DNA of 64,000 nucleotides from Alphaproteobacteria bacterium (GCA_947462105.1 CANHNJ010000008.1:29676-93675), one strand, 5' to 3'; shown: positions 8,545 through 17,527, counted from the stretch's first letter. Notes: generated by a model not told the origin, from the sequence alone. Numbers and translations: made by a program.

Positions 8545-9504
8545 TTAATCAAACAGGCTCGACACCGACGCTTCATTGCTGATGCGGCGCATCGCCTCGC
8601 CAATCAGCGGCGCTATCGAGATGGTACGGATATTGGGGCAGGTCCGCACTTCCTCGGCATGGGCGATGGAATCCGTCACCACCAGCGACTTGAGCTTGGA
8701 ATTGCGGATGCGCTGTACCGCGCCGCCCGACAGCACGCCATGCACGACATAGGCATAGACGGCGGTGGCGCCGTTCGCCAGCAGGGCTTCGGCGGCGTTG
8801 CACAAGGTGCCGCCGGAATCGACGATATCGTCCACCAGGACGCAGACCTGGCCTTCGACATCGCCGATGATGTTCATCACTTCGGATTCGCCTGCGCGCT
8901 CGCGGCGCTTGTCGACGATAGCCAGGTCGCTGCCCAGCCGCTTGGCGAGGCTGCGGGCGCGCAGCACGCCGCCGACGTCAGGCGACACCACCATCGGGGC
9001 GGTGTCGCCGATATAATCGATGATGTCGCGATGAATGACCGGCAGGGCGAAGAGGTTGTCGGTAGGAATGTCGAAGAAGCCCTGGATCTGCCCGGCATGC
9101 AGGTCGACCGTCAGCACGCGGTTGGCGCCCGCCTGGGTGATCAGATTGGCGACCAGCTTGGCGGAAATCGGCGTGCGCGGGCCGATCTTGCGGTCCTGGC
9201 GGGCATAGCCAAAATAGGGGATCACGGCGGTGATGCGCCGCGCCGACGCGCGCCGCAGAGCGTCGATCATGATGAGCAGTTCCATCAGATTGTCGTTGGT
9301 GGGATAGCTCGTGGACTGGATCACGAACATGTCCTCGCCGCGGACATTCTCTTGCACCTCGACAAAGACTTCCATGTCGGAGAAGCGGCGCACGGCGGCC
9401 TTGACGAAGGGCAGGCCCAGATATTGTCCGATGGCCTCGGCCAGGCGCGGATTTGAATTGCCCGTGATGAGGCGCATTCCTCGCGAACCGTTCTGATCGC
9501 TCAT
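8545..9504 (-). CDS. prs: ribose-phosphate pyrophosphokinase
   Basis: A 319-residue enzyme making PRPP from ribose-5-phosphate and ATP for nucleotide, histidine and tryptophan synthesis. Motifs: [29 protein letters not shown] (ATP binding), [13 protein letters not shown], and the PRPP-site [19 protein letters not shown]. The ATG at 9504 (MSDQNGSRG) was chosen because GGAGG lies five bases upstream; ATG at 9477 is the alternative. That Shine-Dalgarno is the end of a palindromic repeat (9508-9584), so the repeat seems to supply the ribosome site. Confidence 0.96.
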   Translation of the reverse strand: MSDQNGSRGMRLITGNSNPRLAEAIGQYLGLPFVKAAVRRFSDMEVFVEVQENVRGEDMFVIQSTSYPTNDNLMELLIMIDALRRASARRITAVIPYFGYARQDRKIGPRTPISAKLVANLITQAGANRVLTVDLHAGQIQGFFDIPTDNLFALPVIHRDIIDYIGDTAPMVVSPDVGGVLRARSLAKRLGSDLAIVDKRRERAGESEVMNIIGDVEGQVCVLVDDIVDSGGTLCNAAEALLANGATAVYAYVVHGVLSGGAVQRIRNSKLKSLVVTDSIAHAEEVRTCPNIRTISIAPLIGEAMRRISNEASVSSLFD

Positions 9505-9507
9505 TGG

Positions 9508-9584
9508 CCCCTCCGCCCTTCGCTGGCCCGAGGGCCAGCTACGGGCACCTCCCCTTCGCAAGCGCTGACGCGCGCGGGGGAGGA
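9508..9584. repeat. palindromic repeat element, copy A
   Basis: An element of about 77 bases with an inner hairpin TGGCCC-GA-GGGCCA (9524-9537) flanked by CTTCGC and GCTACGG, and outer arms CACCTCCCC and GGGGGAGGA. A second copy at 63700-63772 has the same flanks and outer arms, but its inner stem is ATCGC/GCGAT: different bases, pairing kept. It directly abuts the prs start, and its outer arm supplies the prs Shine-Dalgarno. Confidence 0.75.
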
Positions 9585-9674
9585 TGCGCCGCAACAGTTT
9601 GATGACGGGCTTTTAGCGGTTGGGGCCTCGAGTCGCCAGCCTTTTTTCGCCGCACTGCGAAGGGCGAAACCCGC

Positions 9675-10442
9675 CTAGTTTGTCAGCAGGATCGCGGAGA
9701 TTTCGCGGCCATAATCCGGTTCGCCCGCATGGGTGGTGCGGCGGAAGCTGAAGAAGCCGTTTTCGGCCGGATACGTGCAGACGCCCAGCCCCTCCACCGC
9801 ACCCACGCCCAGCCCCGCCAGCCGGGCGGCGACATAGGCTTCCAGGTCGAAATGGCAATGGCCGGGCTTGCCGTTTGCGAAGAAGCGGGCATTGGCGGCA
9901 TCGGCCTCAAGGAAGCGGGCGCGAAAATCTTCGCCCACCTCATAGCTGGCGACGCTGATGCAGGGGCCGATGGCGGCCAGGATGCGGTCGCGCCGGGCGC
10001 CCAGCGTTTCCATCGCCGCCACGGTGGCGTCCAGAATGCCACCGATGGCGCCTTTCCAGCCGGCATGGGCGGCGCCGATTACCCCGGCATCGGGGTCGGC
10101 GAACAGCACAGGGCCGCAATCGGCGGTGAGGATGCCCAGGCCGATCCCGGGCGTGGCGGTGACCATGCCATCGCCTTCGGGATGCTGCGTCGTGTCCCAG
10201 CCTTCACCCACCACATGCACGAAAGGGCTGTGAATCTGCGCCAGGCTGGCCAGTTTCGCGCCGGGCGCCAGCACCTGCGCGACGCGGCGGCGATTCTCGG
10301 TGACGGCAGCGCGATCGTCCTTCGAGCCGGGGCCGCAATTCAGTGATGTGTAGAGCCCGGTCGAGACACCGCCGTCACGGCCGAAGAAGCCATGCGCGAT
10401 GCTGGGCAGGGCCGTGAGCGTCCTGGCCTCAAGTCGTTTCAT
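9675..10442 (-). CDS. pgeF: laccase-domain purine nucleoside phosphorylase / polyphenol oxidase family (YfiH)
   Basis: A 255-residue YfiH/PgeF protein. The family was once called polyphenol oxidase; members act on purine nucleosides, and E. coli YfiH also edits peptidoglycan precursors. Metal-ligand motifs are present: QIHS, LTADCGPVLF (Cys) and AAHAGWKG (His), with GPCISVASYEVG in the middle. Translation can start at 10442, overlapping the upstream methyltransferase by 14 bases, or at 10463. It is last of the lgt-methyltransferase-pgeF operon, a conserved alphaproteobacterial order. Confidence 0.93.
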   Translation of the reverse strand: MKRLEARTLTALPSIAHGFFGRDGGVSTGLYTSLNCGPGSKDDRAAVTENRRRVAQVLAPGAKLASLAQIHSPFVHVVGEGWDTTQHPEGDGMVTATPGIGLGILTADCGPVLFADPDAGVIGAAHAGWKGAIGGILDATVAAMETLGARRDRILAAIGPCISVASYEVGEDFRARFLEADAANARFFANGKPGHCHFDLEAYVAARLAGLGVGAVEGLGVCTYPAENGFFSFRRTTHAGEPDYGREISAILLTN

Positions 10443-11544
10443 GCATGGCCCCTGCCGTTTCAAATCCCGGCGCAGTGACAGCGGCGGTGGGCAAGAAGGC
10501 CAGCGCCTTGAACAGCGTGCCCATCATCTCTGGCGCGGTCAGCCGCGTCAGCGCGGCGGTCAGCGCCGCAGCGTTGGCCGGATGCTTCGCTGCCAGCCCC
10601 TGCGCGCGCGTCGCCATGCCCAGCGCGGTCAGCAGCGCACCCTGGCCAATGGGGCCATGCACACCGGTGCCACCGCGCTTGCCGGCGGCCGCCAGCGCGG
10701 TGAAATCGACATGGGCAGAAAGGTCGTGTGTGCCCGGTTCTGCCAGGATGGCGGCGAAGGTATGGCCACCGACCGCCTGCAGCGTCTCGGCGAAGCCCGT
10801 CTTGTCGTAGCCATAATCCACCAGCAGCGCCGCACCGCCCTGGGCCGCGATCAGGCGGGCAATGTCCTCGGCCAGGGCGATGGCCGATGGCGCGGTTTCG
10901 TAAACTCCGCCCTCCGGCGCACCGGCGCGGCTTTCGGGGATCAGCGCGCCGGGCGCGGGCGTCGGCGCCAGTGCGAAGGCCAGCACATCATCCTTCACCG
11001 TCACCATGCGCTCGCACCAGCCGCGCGGCGTCTTCACATATTGCCGGATGGGCAGCGCGTCGAAGAATTCATTGGCGACCAGGAAAATGGGCCGTCCTGT
11101 GGGTGGATCGAACTGGCTTTGCCAGATGATGCCGGGATGCGCCTTGAGCGTTTCCTGCTGCACGCCGCGCAAATGCGGGCTGGCTTCCACCATCACCACC
11201 GTGGCGCTTTTCAGGAAATCCGGCGCGGCTTTGCATGTCCGCAGCATGTCGGCCATCAGCGTGCCGCGCCCGGGGCCCAGCTCCACCAGTAGTGGATGGC
11301 TGGGGCGGCCCTGGTCGTCCCAGGCCTGCGCCAGCCACAGCCCCAGCATCTCGCCGAACATCTGGCTGATCTCTGGCGCGGTGATGAAGTCGCCTTTTGC
11401 ACCGAACGGATCACGGGTGGCGTAATAGCCTCCTTCCGGATCGTGCAGTGCGATGGTCATGAACTGCGCCACGTTGATCGGGCCCTGGGCCGCGATCAGG
11501 CTGGCGATGCGCGCTTTTAAAGTAGAAGACGTGGGGCGGCTCAT
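10429..11544 (-). CDS. class I SAM-dependent methyltransferase, MidA/NDUFAF7 family
   Basis: A 371-residue methyltransferase related to mitochondrial NDUFAF7, which methylates an arginine of a complex I subunit. The N-terminal GGYYATRDPFGAKGDFITAP is highly characteristic, followed by the SAM-binding LVELGPGRGTLMADMLR and FLVANEFFDALPIRQ. The ATG at 11544 overlaps the lgt stop by four bases (ATGA), so the genes are coupled. By analogy it may help assemble respiratory complex I, but the bacterial substrate is not shown here. Confidence 0.92.
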   Translation of the reverse strand: MSRPTSSTLKARIASLIAAQGPINVAQFMTIALHDPEGGYYATRDPFGAKGDFITAPEISQMFGEMLGLWLAQAWDDQGRPSHPLLVELGPGRGTLMADMLRTCKAAPDFLKSATVVMVEASPHLRGVQQETLKAHPGIIWQSQFDPPTGRPIFLVANEFFDALPIRQYVKTPRGWCERMVTVKDDVLAFALAPTPAPGALIPESRAGAPEGGVYETAPSAIALAEDIARLIAAQGGAALLVDYGYDKTGFAETLQAVGGHTFAAILAEPGTHDLSAHVDFTALAAAGKRGGTGVHGPIGQGALLTALGMATRAQGLAAKHPANAAALTAALTRLTAPEMMGTLFKALAFLPTAAVTAPGFETAGAMHETT

Positions 11545-12470
11545 GCCGCTTTAGGCGCCAGCGCCGCGCGCAGCAGCAGCGCCGCTGCCACCCAGGTCAG
11601 CAGCGACAGCGCCATCCCCATGGTGAGGAAGCCGATGAAGGGGGCGTCGGGCTCGCGGAAGAATTCCACCGCGAAACGGAACAGGCCGTAGCCGAAGAAG
11701 AAGAGCGCCGCCAGCAGGCCGGGCCGCCGGTGCAGATGCCAGTCGCGCAGGCCCAGCTGCAGGATCACGAACAGGACGATGCCTTCCAGCGCCGCTTCAT
11801 AGAGCTGGCTGGGATGGCGCGGCAGCAAACCCGCCGGGCAGGCATTGCCATACACGGGCGGGAAATAGGGACTGCAGAAGATCATGCCCCAGGAGGCGTC
11901 GGTGACGCGGCCCCACAATTCGCCGTTCACGAAATTGGCCAGGCGGCCAAAGAACAGGCCGATGGGTGTGAACACCGCGATCAGGTCGGCAACGGCCAGC
12001 AGGTTCAGCTTGCGCTTGCGGCAGAACAGCCAGACGGCGGCCATCACGCCGATCAGGCCGCCATGGAAGGACATGCCGCGTAGCTGGGGCACCAGGCCGT
12101 TCCATTCGGCGATCAGCCGCCAGGGGCGTACGAGGAAGTCGCCCGGTAGGCCGTGGCAGGCGCCACCCCCGTCCGGCGTCACGCCGCACAGGATGATGCC
12201 ATAGAACAGGTCCCAGCCCAGGCGGCCACCAATGATGACGCCCAGTGTCGCCCAGGCCACCAGGTCGCCGATATCGTCCTCGGTAGCGGGGGGCTTGCCG
12301 TTGAAAGGCGGGGCAGCCCATAGGCTTTTGCGGCGCAGGGTCCAGACGATGCCGATCCACGCCAGCACCAGCCCGCCGACATAGGCCATGGCATACCAGT
12401 GCAGCGAAATCGGCCCCAGCCGGAGCAGCACCGGGTCGATGGCGGGAAAGGGCAGGGCAGCCAGGATCAT
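11541..12470 (-). CDS. lgt: prolipoprotein diacylglyceryl transferase
   Basis: A 309-residue inner-membrane enzyme that adds diacylglycerol from phosphatidylglycerol to the lipobox cysteine of prolipoproteins. About seven transmembrane segments are visible. The motifs MSFHGGLIG and RLANFVNGELWGR contain the catalytic His/Arg and the Lgt signature, and HPSQLYEA is also present. It heads the operon with the MidA-type methyltransferase and pgeF. A lipoprotein candidate is encoded at 43510-43830. Confidence 0.96.
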   Translation of the reverse strand: MILAALPFPAIDPVLLRLGPISLHWYAMAYVGGLVLAWIGIVWTLRRKSLWAAPPFNGKPPATEDDIGDLVAWATLGVIIGGRLGWDLFYGIILCGVTPDGGGACHGLPGDFLVRPWRLIAEWNGLVPQLRGMSFHGGLIGVMAAVWLFCRKRKLNLLAVADLIAVFTPIGLFFGRLANFVNGELWGRVTDASWGMIFCSPYFPPVYGNACPAGLLPRHPSQLYEAALEGIVLFVILQLGLRDWHLHRRPGLLAALFFFGYGLFRFAVEFFREPDAPFIGFLTMGMALSLLTWVAAALLLRAALAPKAA

Positions 12471-12541
12471 GCCGGTAACGTGCTGCTTCGCGTATTTAAG
12501 TCAAGTAAAGTTGCTGTATAAGGCCCGCAGGAGAACCGATC

Positions 12542-12790
12542 ATGGCGCAGACCGACAATCCCTTTCTCGATGGCGTGGCCAAGGCCTTTACCGACGCCGC
12601 CGGCATGGCGCAGGGACTGCGGGCCGAGATCGATACCTTCGTGCGCCAACGCCTGGAGCGCCTGGTGGCCGACATGGATTTCGTCCCCCGCGAGGAGTTC
12701 GAGGCGGTGAAGGCGATGGCCGCCAAGGCGCGGGAAGAGAACGAATCCCTTGCCGCGCGCCTGGCCAAGCTGGAAGGCAAGCAGGCCTGA
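12542..12790 (+). CDS. ubiK: UbiK-like accessory factor (BMFP family)
   Basis: An 82-residue protein with an N-terminal amphipathic region and a C-terminal coiled coil (about residues 50-80, FVPREEFEAVKAMAAKAREE). This is the BMFP/YqiC family, whose E. coli member UbiK helps ubiquinone-biosynthesis enzymes work with membrane lipids. AGGAG lies eight bases before the ATG. It is divergent from lgt across about 70 bases. Confidence 0.85.
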   Translation: MAQTDNPFLDGVAKAFTDAAGMAQGLRAEIDTFVRQRLERLVADMDFVPREEFEAVKAMAAKAREENESLAARLAKLEGKQA

Positions 12791-12889
12791 TTCATCCCCA
12801 CTGCAAGCGGCTTCGCTGTGGGCGAATCAATCTGACGCAGCCGCGGCTGGGGACATTCTCCAAACCTGTGGAATCTTTCGCCACGCCGG

Positions 12890-12918
12890 GGATGACGAGT
12901 CCCGGACTCTTGTCATCC
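12890..12918. repeat. intergenic hairpin with two-part stem
   Basis: The 197-base gap between ubiK and the YbjN gene holds a strong inverted repeat: GGATGAC pairs with GTCATCC and the inner GAGTC pairs with GACTC around a CCG loop, with a two-base bulge. No T-run follows on the + strand, so it is not a classic terminator. It may be a mobile palindrome or a processing site. Confidence 0.55.
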
Positions 12919-12987
12919 CAAAATCTTGTGCCAGTTTGGTTCGCAACTGCTTCGTTTTGTGTTGCAGGGACCAGGAAGCACCGGCGC

Positions 12988-13491
12988 ATGAGTTTTCCCC
13001 ATTTCGATGAACCCCAGACCGTGCTGCACCCGCTCGACCTGCTGGAGCGTGCGGTGGAGGCCAATGGCTGGGCCTTTGAACGCTCCGAGCGCGACGAGCT
13101 GAACCTGTCGGTGGCGGGCCGCTGGAGCGACCATCATTTCAGCTTTGTCTGGCGCGAGGACCTGAAGTCGCTGCACCTGTCCACCGCCTTCGACATGCGC
13201 ATCACCGAAGGCGTGCGCCGCCAGAACATCTCCGACCTGCTGATGTATGTGAACGCCAAGCTGTGGATCGGCCATTTCGATCTGTGGCCGCAGGACGGCA
13301 CCATCGTCTTCCGCCACGCCATGATCTTCCCCGACGCCGAAGCCAGCGCCCAGCAATGCGAGGCGCTGCTGAACCTCGCGCTGGAAGCCTGCGAGCATTA
13401 CTACCCCGCCTTTCAGTTCGTGCTCTGGGGCGGCAAGACCGCCGAGGACGCCGTCGCGGCGGCTGTGCTCGAATGCCAGGGTCAGGCGTGA
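12988..13491 (+). CDS. YbjN domain-containing protein
   Basis: A 167-residue soluble protein of the YbjN family. LDLLERAVEANGWAFERSER leads into an antiparallel beta region and WIGHFDLWPQDGTIVFRHA. The family is linked to type III chaperone-like folds and pleiotropic stress phenotypes, with no defined activity. The ATG at 12988 matches the family start. Its stop overlaps the proC GTG (GTGA), so the two are co-translated, an arrangement frequent in alphaproteobacteria. Confidence 0.85.
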   Translation: MSFPHFDEPQTVLHPLDLLERAVEANGWAFERSERDELNLSVAGRWSDHHFSFVWREDLKSLHLSTAFDMRITEGVRRQNISDLLMYVNAKLWIGHFDLWPQDGTIVFRHAMIFPDAEASAQQCEALLNLALEACEHYYPAFQFVLWGGKTAEDAVAAAVLECQGQA

Positions 13492-14309
13492 GCCCCCGCG
13501 CGGCGACGCCGCGCAATCAAACAAATGTTCTGCTTATCGGTGCGGGCAGAATGGGCTCGGCACTGTTGAAAGGCTGGCGCGCGAGCGGCGTCAAATCCAT
13601 CATCGTGGTCGAGCCAAAACCCTCGGCGGAAATCAGGGCGCTGGCAAAAGCCAAGGCCATCGCGCTGGTCGCCGCGCCGTCGCAGGTGAGCGGCAAGTTC
13701 GATGCCTGCATCGTGGCCATCAAGCCGCAGATCCTGAAAGGTGAAGCGCCCGCGCTGGCGGCCATCGCGAAGACCTCGCTGATGATCTCCATCGCGGCGG
13801 GCACCTCCATCGCGGGCCTGCGCAAGGCATGGGGCGCGCGCGCGCGCATCGTCCGCGCCATGCCCAACACGCCGGGCGCCATCGGGCGCGGCATCACCGG
13901 GCTCTATGCCGCCAAGGGCGTTAGCGCCGCCGACAAGAACAAGGCTGACCTTTTGCTGACGGCGCTGGGCCAGACCATGTGGGTCAAGAGCGAGGCGCTG
14001 ATTGACAGCGTCACGGCGCTGTCTGGCTCCGGCCCTGCCTATGTCTTTCATCTGGTCGAGGCGATGGCGCAAGCCGGCATCGCCATCGGCCTGTCGAAGA
14101 CAGAGGCGCAAAAGCTGGCCCGTGCCACGGTGGCGGGGGCCGGCGCCTTGCTGGATGCCGACAAGGCAGAGGCGGCCGAGCTGCGGATCGCCGTCACCAG
14201 CCCCGGCGGCACCACCGAGGCGGCGCTGAAGGTACTGATGCCGGAGTTGCCCCGGCTGATGACCCGCGCCCTGAAGGCAGCGAAGAAACGCGCGGAAGCG
14301 TTGCGCTAG
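13488..14309 (+). CDS. proC: pyrroline-5-carboxylate reductase
   Basis: A 273-residue NAD(P)H-dependent enzyme for the last step of proline synthesis. The N-terminal dinucleotide-binding motif LLIGAGRMGSALLKGW is followed by AIKPQ, MPNTPGAIGRG and the signature SGSGPAYVFHLVEAM through SPGGTTEAALK. The GTG at 13488 gives a GTGA overlap with the YbjN gene and about 12 residues before the Rossmann fold; the frame is open further upstream, but that extension lies inside YbjN. Confidence 0.95.
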   Translation: MSPRAATPRNQTNVLLIGAGRMGSALLKGWRASGVKSIIVVEPKPSAEIRALAKAKAIALVAAPSQVSGKFDACIVAIKPQILKGEAPALAAIAKTSLMISIAAGTSIAGLRKAWGARARIVRAMPNTPGAIGRGITGLYAAKGVSAADKNKADLLLTALGQTMWVKSEALIDSVTALSGSGPAYVFHLVEAMAQAGIAIGLSKTEAQKLARATVAGAGALLDADKAEAAELRIAVTSPGGTTEAALKVLMPELPRLMTRALKAAKKRAEALR

Positions 14310-14328
14310 CTCTCTATTGTCATGGTCG

Positions 14329-14351
14329 GCCCTCTTTCAGTTGAAGAGGGC
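14329..14351. repeat. hairpin between convergent genes
   Basis: GCCCTCTT (14329-14336) pairs with AAGAGGGC (14344-14351) around a seven-base loop, in the 138-base gap where proC and the histidine kinase converge. A flank TCTCTATTGTCATGG precedes it; a nearly identical flank (TCTCTTATTGTCATTG) precedes a hairpin at 27932-27951, so the two look like one repeat family. It could also limit read-through between the genes. Confidence 0.5.
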
Positions 14352-14447
14352 TGGGCCATCCAGATACCGTTTTTACGCTGTCAGATGGTGTTGCGTTGTA
14401 GCGGCGCGCAGTTCCGTAGGAAGGAAGCCGTCGCTGCCTGGGCGGCG

Positions 14448-15779
14448 CTAAACCGGCAGTCTTATCGTCGCCTTCAACCCACCCATGTCGCTTTTGCCAA
14501 GATAGATATCGCCGCCATGGGCGCGGGCGATGTCGCGGGCGATGGCCAGCCCTAGGCCCGAACCGCCGGTCTGCAGGTTGCGGCCTACGTCCAGGCGGTG
14601 GAAGGGGCGGAAGGCTTCCTCGTGCCGGGCTTCTGGAATGCCGGGGCCGTCATCTTCGACCAGGATCTCGGCCAGACGCGTATCACGCGTCAGCGTCACC
14701 GCGACGTTGCGGCCATGCTTGAAGGCATTGTCGATCAGGTTGGAAAGACAGCGCCGCAGCGCTGCAGGCTTGACGCTGACCGCCACGCTGTCGGGCGCCG
14801 TCACCGTCAGACCGGCGGCGCCGCTGCGCCGTGCCTTGGCCACGCCGCTGGCAGTGTCACGCACCAGCGCCACCAGGTCGGTGATCGCGGAATCCTCGCG
14901 GCCCTCACCGCGCGCGAAGGCGAGATACTCGTCCAGCATGTGCTCCATCTCGGTGATGTCGTCGCGCAGGGCGTCATTGTCGGCATTGGCGGGCATCATC
15001 GCCAGCGCCAGCTTCATGCGGGTCAGCGGCGTCTTGAGGTCGTGGCTGACGCCCGCCAGCATCTCGGTGCGCTGGCCGACGTGGCGGTCGATACGCTCGC
15101 GCATGGTCACAAAGGCCTGGGCGGCGCGGCGCACTTCCGTCGCGCCATAGGGCTTAAAATCCGGCACGGCGCGGCCCTTGCCGAAGGCTTCGGCGGCACG
15201 GGCCAGCCGCTCGATAGGCCTTACCTGGCCACGCAGGAACAGCACCGCCACACCAATCAGCAGCAGCGATGATACGCCCATCCAGACAATGAACAGGCCG
15301 GGCTGTGCGACCGTGACGCGGTCGCGGGGCACCAGTATGTCCAGCACGCCGCCGCGCACGTCCACGCGAATGACGAAGTCGCCACCATTGCGGTCGGTGA
15401 CGAAATGGCGGCGCAGGCTGATTTCCTGCGCCATCACTTCATCCAGGGCGCGGTCAATGGTGCTGCGCTGGGGCGATGGCGGCGGCGTCACGGCCTCACC
15501 GGCATAGAAGCGGATGCGATAACGAAGTTGCTGTTCCGCCAGGTGCCGAACCCGCTCGCGTTCTCCGGGCGCGGTGGTGTCTTCCAGCGCCACCAGCAGC
15601 GCCACATCGGCAGCGACGTCGGTGGCCAGGGCGCGTGTGCTGGTTTCCAGGTTCCGCTCGAAGAAGACGTATCCCAGGATGCCCAGCAGCAGCACGATGG
15701 GCGCGATGATGATGATCAGCGAGCGCCAGAACAGGCCGCGCGGCAGGAAGTGCTTGATAGGCCGCCAAAGGCTCATCAT
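14448..15779 (-). CDS. sensor histidine kinase, EnvZ-like
   Basis: A 443-residue inner-membrane kinase. Two transmembrane helices (about 18-40 and 165-190) flank a periplasmic domain of roughly 120 residues. A HAMP linker, the HisKA helix with phospho-acceptor His in SHDLKTPLTRMKLAL, and an HATPase domain (N-box DNAFKHG, G1 DDGPGIP, G2 GSGLGLAIARDI) follow. The upstream response regulator overlaps it by four bases. The domain order resembles EnvZ/RstB. The stimulus is not evident. Confidence 0.93.
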   Translation of the reverse strand: MMSLWRPIKHFLPRGLFWRSLIIIIAPIVLLLGILGYVFFERNLETSTRALATDVAADVALLVALEDTTAPGERERVRHLAEQQLRYRIRFYAGEAVTPPPSPQRSTIDRALDEVMAQEISLRRHFVTDRNGGDFVIRVDVRGGVLDILVPRDRVTVAQPGLFIVWMGVSSLLLIGVAVLFLRGQVRPIERLARAAEAFGKGRAVPDFKPYGATEVRRAAQAFVTMRERIDRHVGQRTEMLAGVSHDLKTPLTRMKLALAMMPANADNDALRDDITEMEHMLDEYLAFARGEGREDSAITDLVALVRDTASGVAKARRSGAAGLTVTAPDSVAVSVKPAALRRCLSNLIDNAFKHGRNVAVTLTRDTRLAEILVEDDGPGIPEARHEEAFRPFHRLDVGRNLQTGGSGLGLAIARDIARAHGGDIYLGKSDMGGLKATIRLPV

Positions 15780-16480
15780 CTATCTGGCACCAGCATGTAG
15801 CCAACCCCGCGTACCGTCTGCAGGTAAAGCGGCAGCTTGGGATCATCCTCGATCTTGCGGCGCAGCCGCGTCACCTGCACATCGATGGAGCGCTCCAGCG
15901 CCACATTTAGCCGCTTGCACAGATCGGCGCGGGAGAAGGGCCGGCCCGCATGGGCGGCGAAAAGCTGCATCAACGCCGCCTCGGCCCCGGTCAGTTTCAC
16001 CGGCTTGCCGTCCCGGGTCAGACGGCCGCCTTCGGGATCGAACAGCGCCGCACCCATCTTCACCGGTTCCGCCAGGGCACGGGGCACAATGGCGGCGGTG
16101 CGGCGCAGCAGGGAGTTGATCCGCAGCAGCAATTCGCGCGGCTCGAAGGGTTTGGGCAGGTAATCGTCCGCGCCGCGCTCCAGCCCCTCGATGCGGTCGG
16201 CGGCGTCGCCCCGCGCCGTCAGCATCAGAATGGGAACGGACGAGGTGCGGCGCAGGTCGCGCGCGAAATCCAGCCCGGATTCGCCGGGCATCATCACATC
16301 CAGCACCAGCAGGTCGAATTCCATGTTGGCCATGAGCTGGCGCGCCTCGGCGGCGCCAGCGGCGGCGCTGACCCGGTAGCCATTGGTGGCGAGATAACGC
16401 TGCAGCAGGGCGCGCAGGCGCTCGTCATCATCCACCACCAGAAGATGCGGGTCGGCCAGGGGCGCGTTCATGGCTGCCAT
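15776..16480 (-). CDS. OmpR/PhoB-family response regulator
   Basis: A 234-residue regulator. The receiver has the acidic pair in LLVVDDDE, the phospho-acceptor in LLVLDVMMPGESG, and a conserved Lys in DDYLPKPFEPREL. The winged-helix domain ends with DVQVTRLRRKIEDDPKLP and VRGVGYML. ATG at 16480 or 16471 gives the family-length N-terminus; the upstream extension looks non-coding. Its stop overlaps the histidine kinase ATG (ATGA), forming a two-gene two-component operon. Confidence 0.94.
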   Translation of the reverse strand: MAAMNAPLADPHLLVVDDDERLRALLQRYLATNGYRVSAAAGAAEARQLMANMEFDLLVLDVMMPGESGLDFARDLRRTSSVPILMLTARGDAADRIEGLERGADDYLPKPFEPRELLLRINSLLRRTAAIVPRALAEPVKMGAALFDPEGGRLTRDGKPVKLTGAEAALMQLFAAHAGRPFSRADLCKRLNVALERSIDVQVTRLRRKIEDDPKLPLYLQTVRGVGYMLVPDR

Positions 16481-16630
16481 GCCCGGAACCGATGCCAAAA
16501 CCCCTTGGCCGGCCTTGCCGTTTTCGTCTCCGCCATGCTGCAATACGTAGAGCCCGGACCGGGGCGGGGGCAAGCCCCACCGCACCGGCGGGCGGAATAC
16601 CGCACCAGGGCGGAATTAAGGAAGCGTTTT

Positions 16631-17527
16631 ATGGCCGGTGTGATCCCCTTCGACCAGCGTGATGGCGTCATCTGGCATGACGGCAAGCTGGTGCCGTGGC
16701 AGGACGCCAAGACTCATGTGCTGACCCACGGCCTGCACTATGGCTCCTGCGTCTTCGAGGGCCAGCGCATGTACAACGGCACCATCTACAAGCTGAAGGA
16801 GCATACCGAGCGTCTGTTCACCTCGGCGCAAACGCTGGGCATGACCATTCCCTTCACCCAGGACGTGATCAACCAGGCCTGCATCGATGTCTGCAAGGCC
16901 AACAATATCGTCGATGGCTATTTGCGCCCCTTCGCCTTCCGCGGCAGCGAGATGATGGCGGTGTCGGCCCAGACCACCACCATCCATGTCGCCATCGCCA
17001 CCTGGCCGTGGCCGTCCTATTTCAGCCCGGCGGAAAAGCTCAAGGGCATTCGTCTCGACATCGCCCGCTACAAGCGGCCTTCGCCGGAAACCGAGCCGGT
17101 GCATGCCAAAGCGGCGGGCCTCTACATGATCTGCACCCTCTGCAAGCACGAGGCCGAGGCCAAGGGCTATGCCGACGCCATGTTCTTCGATTATCGCGGC
17201 TATGTCAGCGAGGCGACGGGCGCCAATGTCTTCTTTATCAAGGATGGCGAGATCCACACTCCGCTTCCCGATTGCTTCCTCAATGGCCTGACGCGCCAGT
17301 CGGTGATCCGCATTGCCCGCGAGCGCCAGCTCAAGGTGATCGAGCGCCACATCCTGCCCGAGGAGATGAGCACGTTCAGCGAATGCTTCCTCACCGGTTC
17401 GGCGGCGGAAGTGACGCCGGTGCGCGAGATTGGGCCCTATACCTTCACGCCCGGCACGCTCACCGAGCAGTTGATGAATGCCTATGCGGATGAAGTCCGG
17501 GGCGTCACCGCCAAGGTTCCGGCCTAG
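16631..17527 (+). CDS. ilvE: branched-chain amino acid aminotransferase
   Basis: A 298-residue class IV PLP aminotransferase that interconverts leucine, isoleucine and valine with their keto acids. GLHYGSCVFEGQRMY, the PLP-Lys segment in VHAKAAGLYM, GYVSEATGANVFF and LTGSAAEVTPVREI are diagnostic. An open frame runs far upstream, but the ATG at 16631 matches the family and follows AAGGAAG. It overlaps the convergent moaE stop by four bases. Confidence 0.95.
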   Translation: MAGVIPFDQRDGVIWHDGKLVPWQDAKTHVLTHGLHYGSCVFEGQRMYNGTIYKLKEHTERLFTSAQTLGMTIPFTQDVINQACIDVCKANNIVDGYLRPFAFRGSEMMAVSAQTTTIHVAIATWPWPSYFSPAEKLKGIRLDIARYKRPSPETEPVHAKAAGLYMICTLCKHEAEAKGYADAMFFDYRGYVSEATGANVFFIKDGEIHTPLPDCFLNGLTRQSVIRIARERQLKVIERHILPEEMSTFSECFLTGSAAEVTPVREIGPYTFTPGTLTEQLMNAYADEVRGVTAKVPA

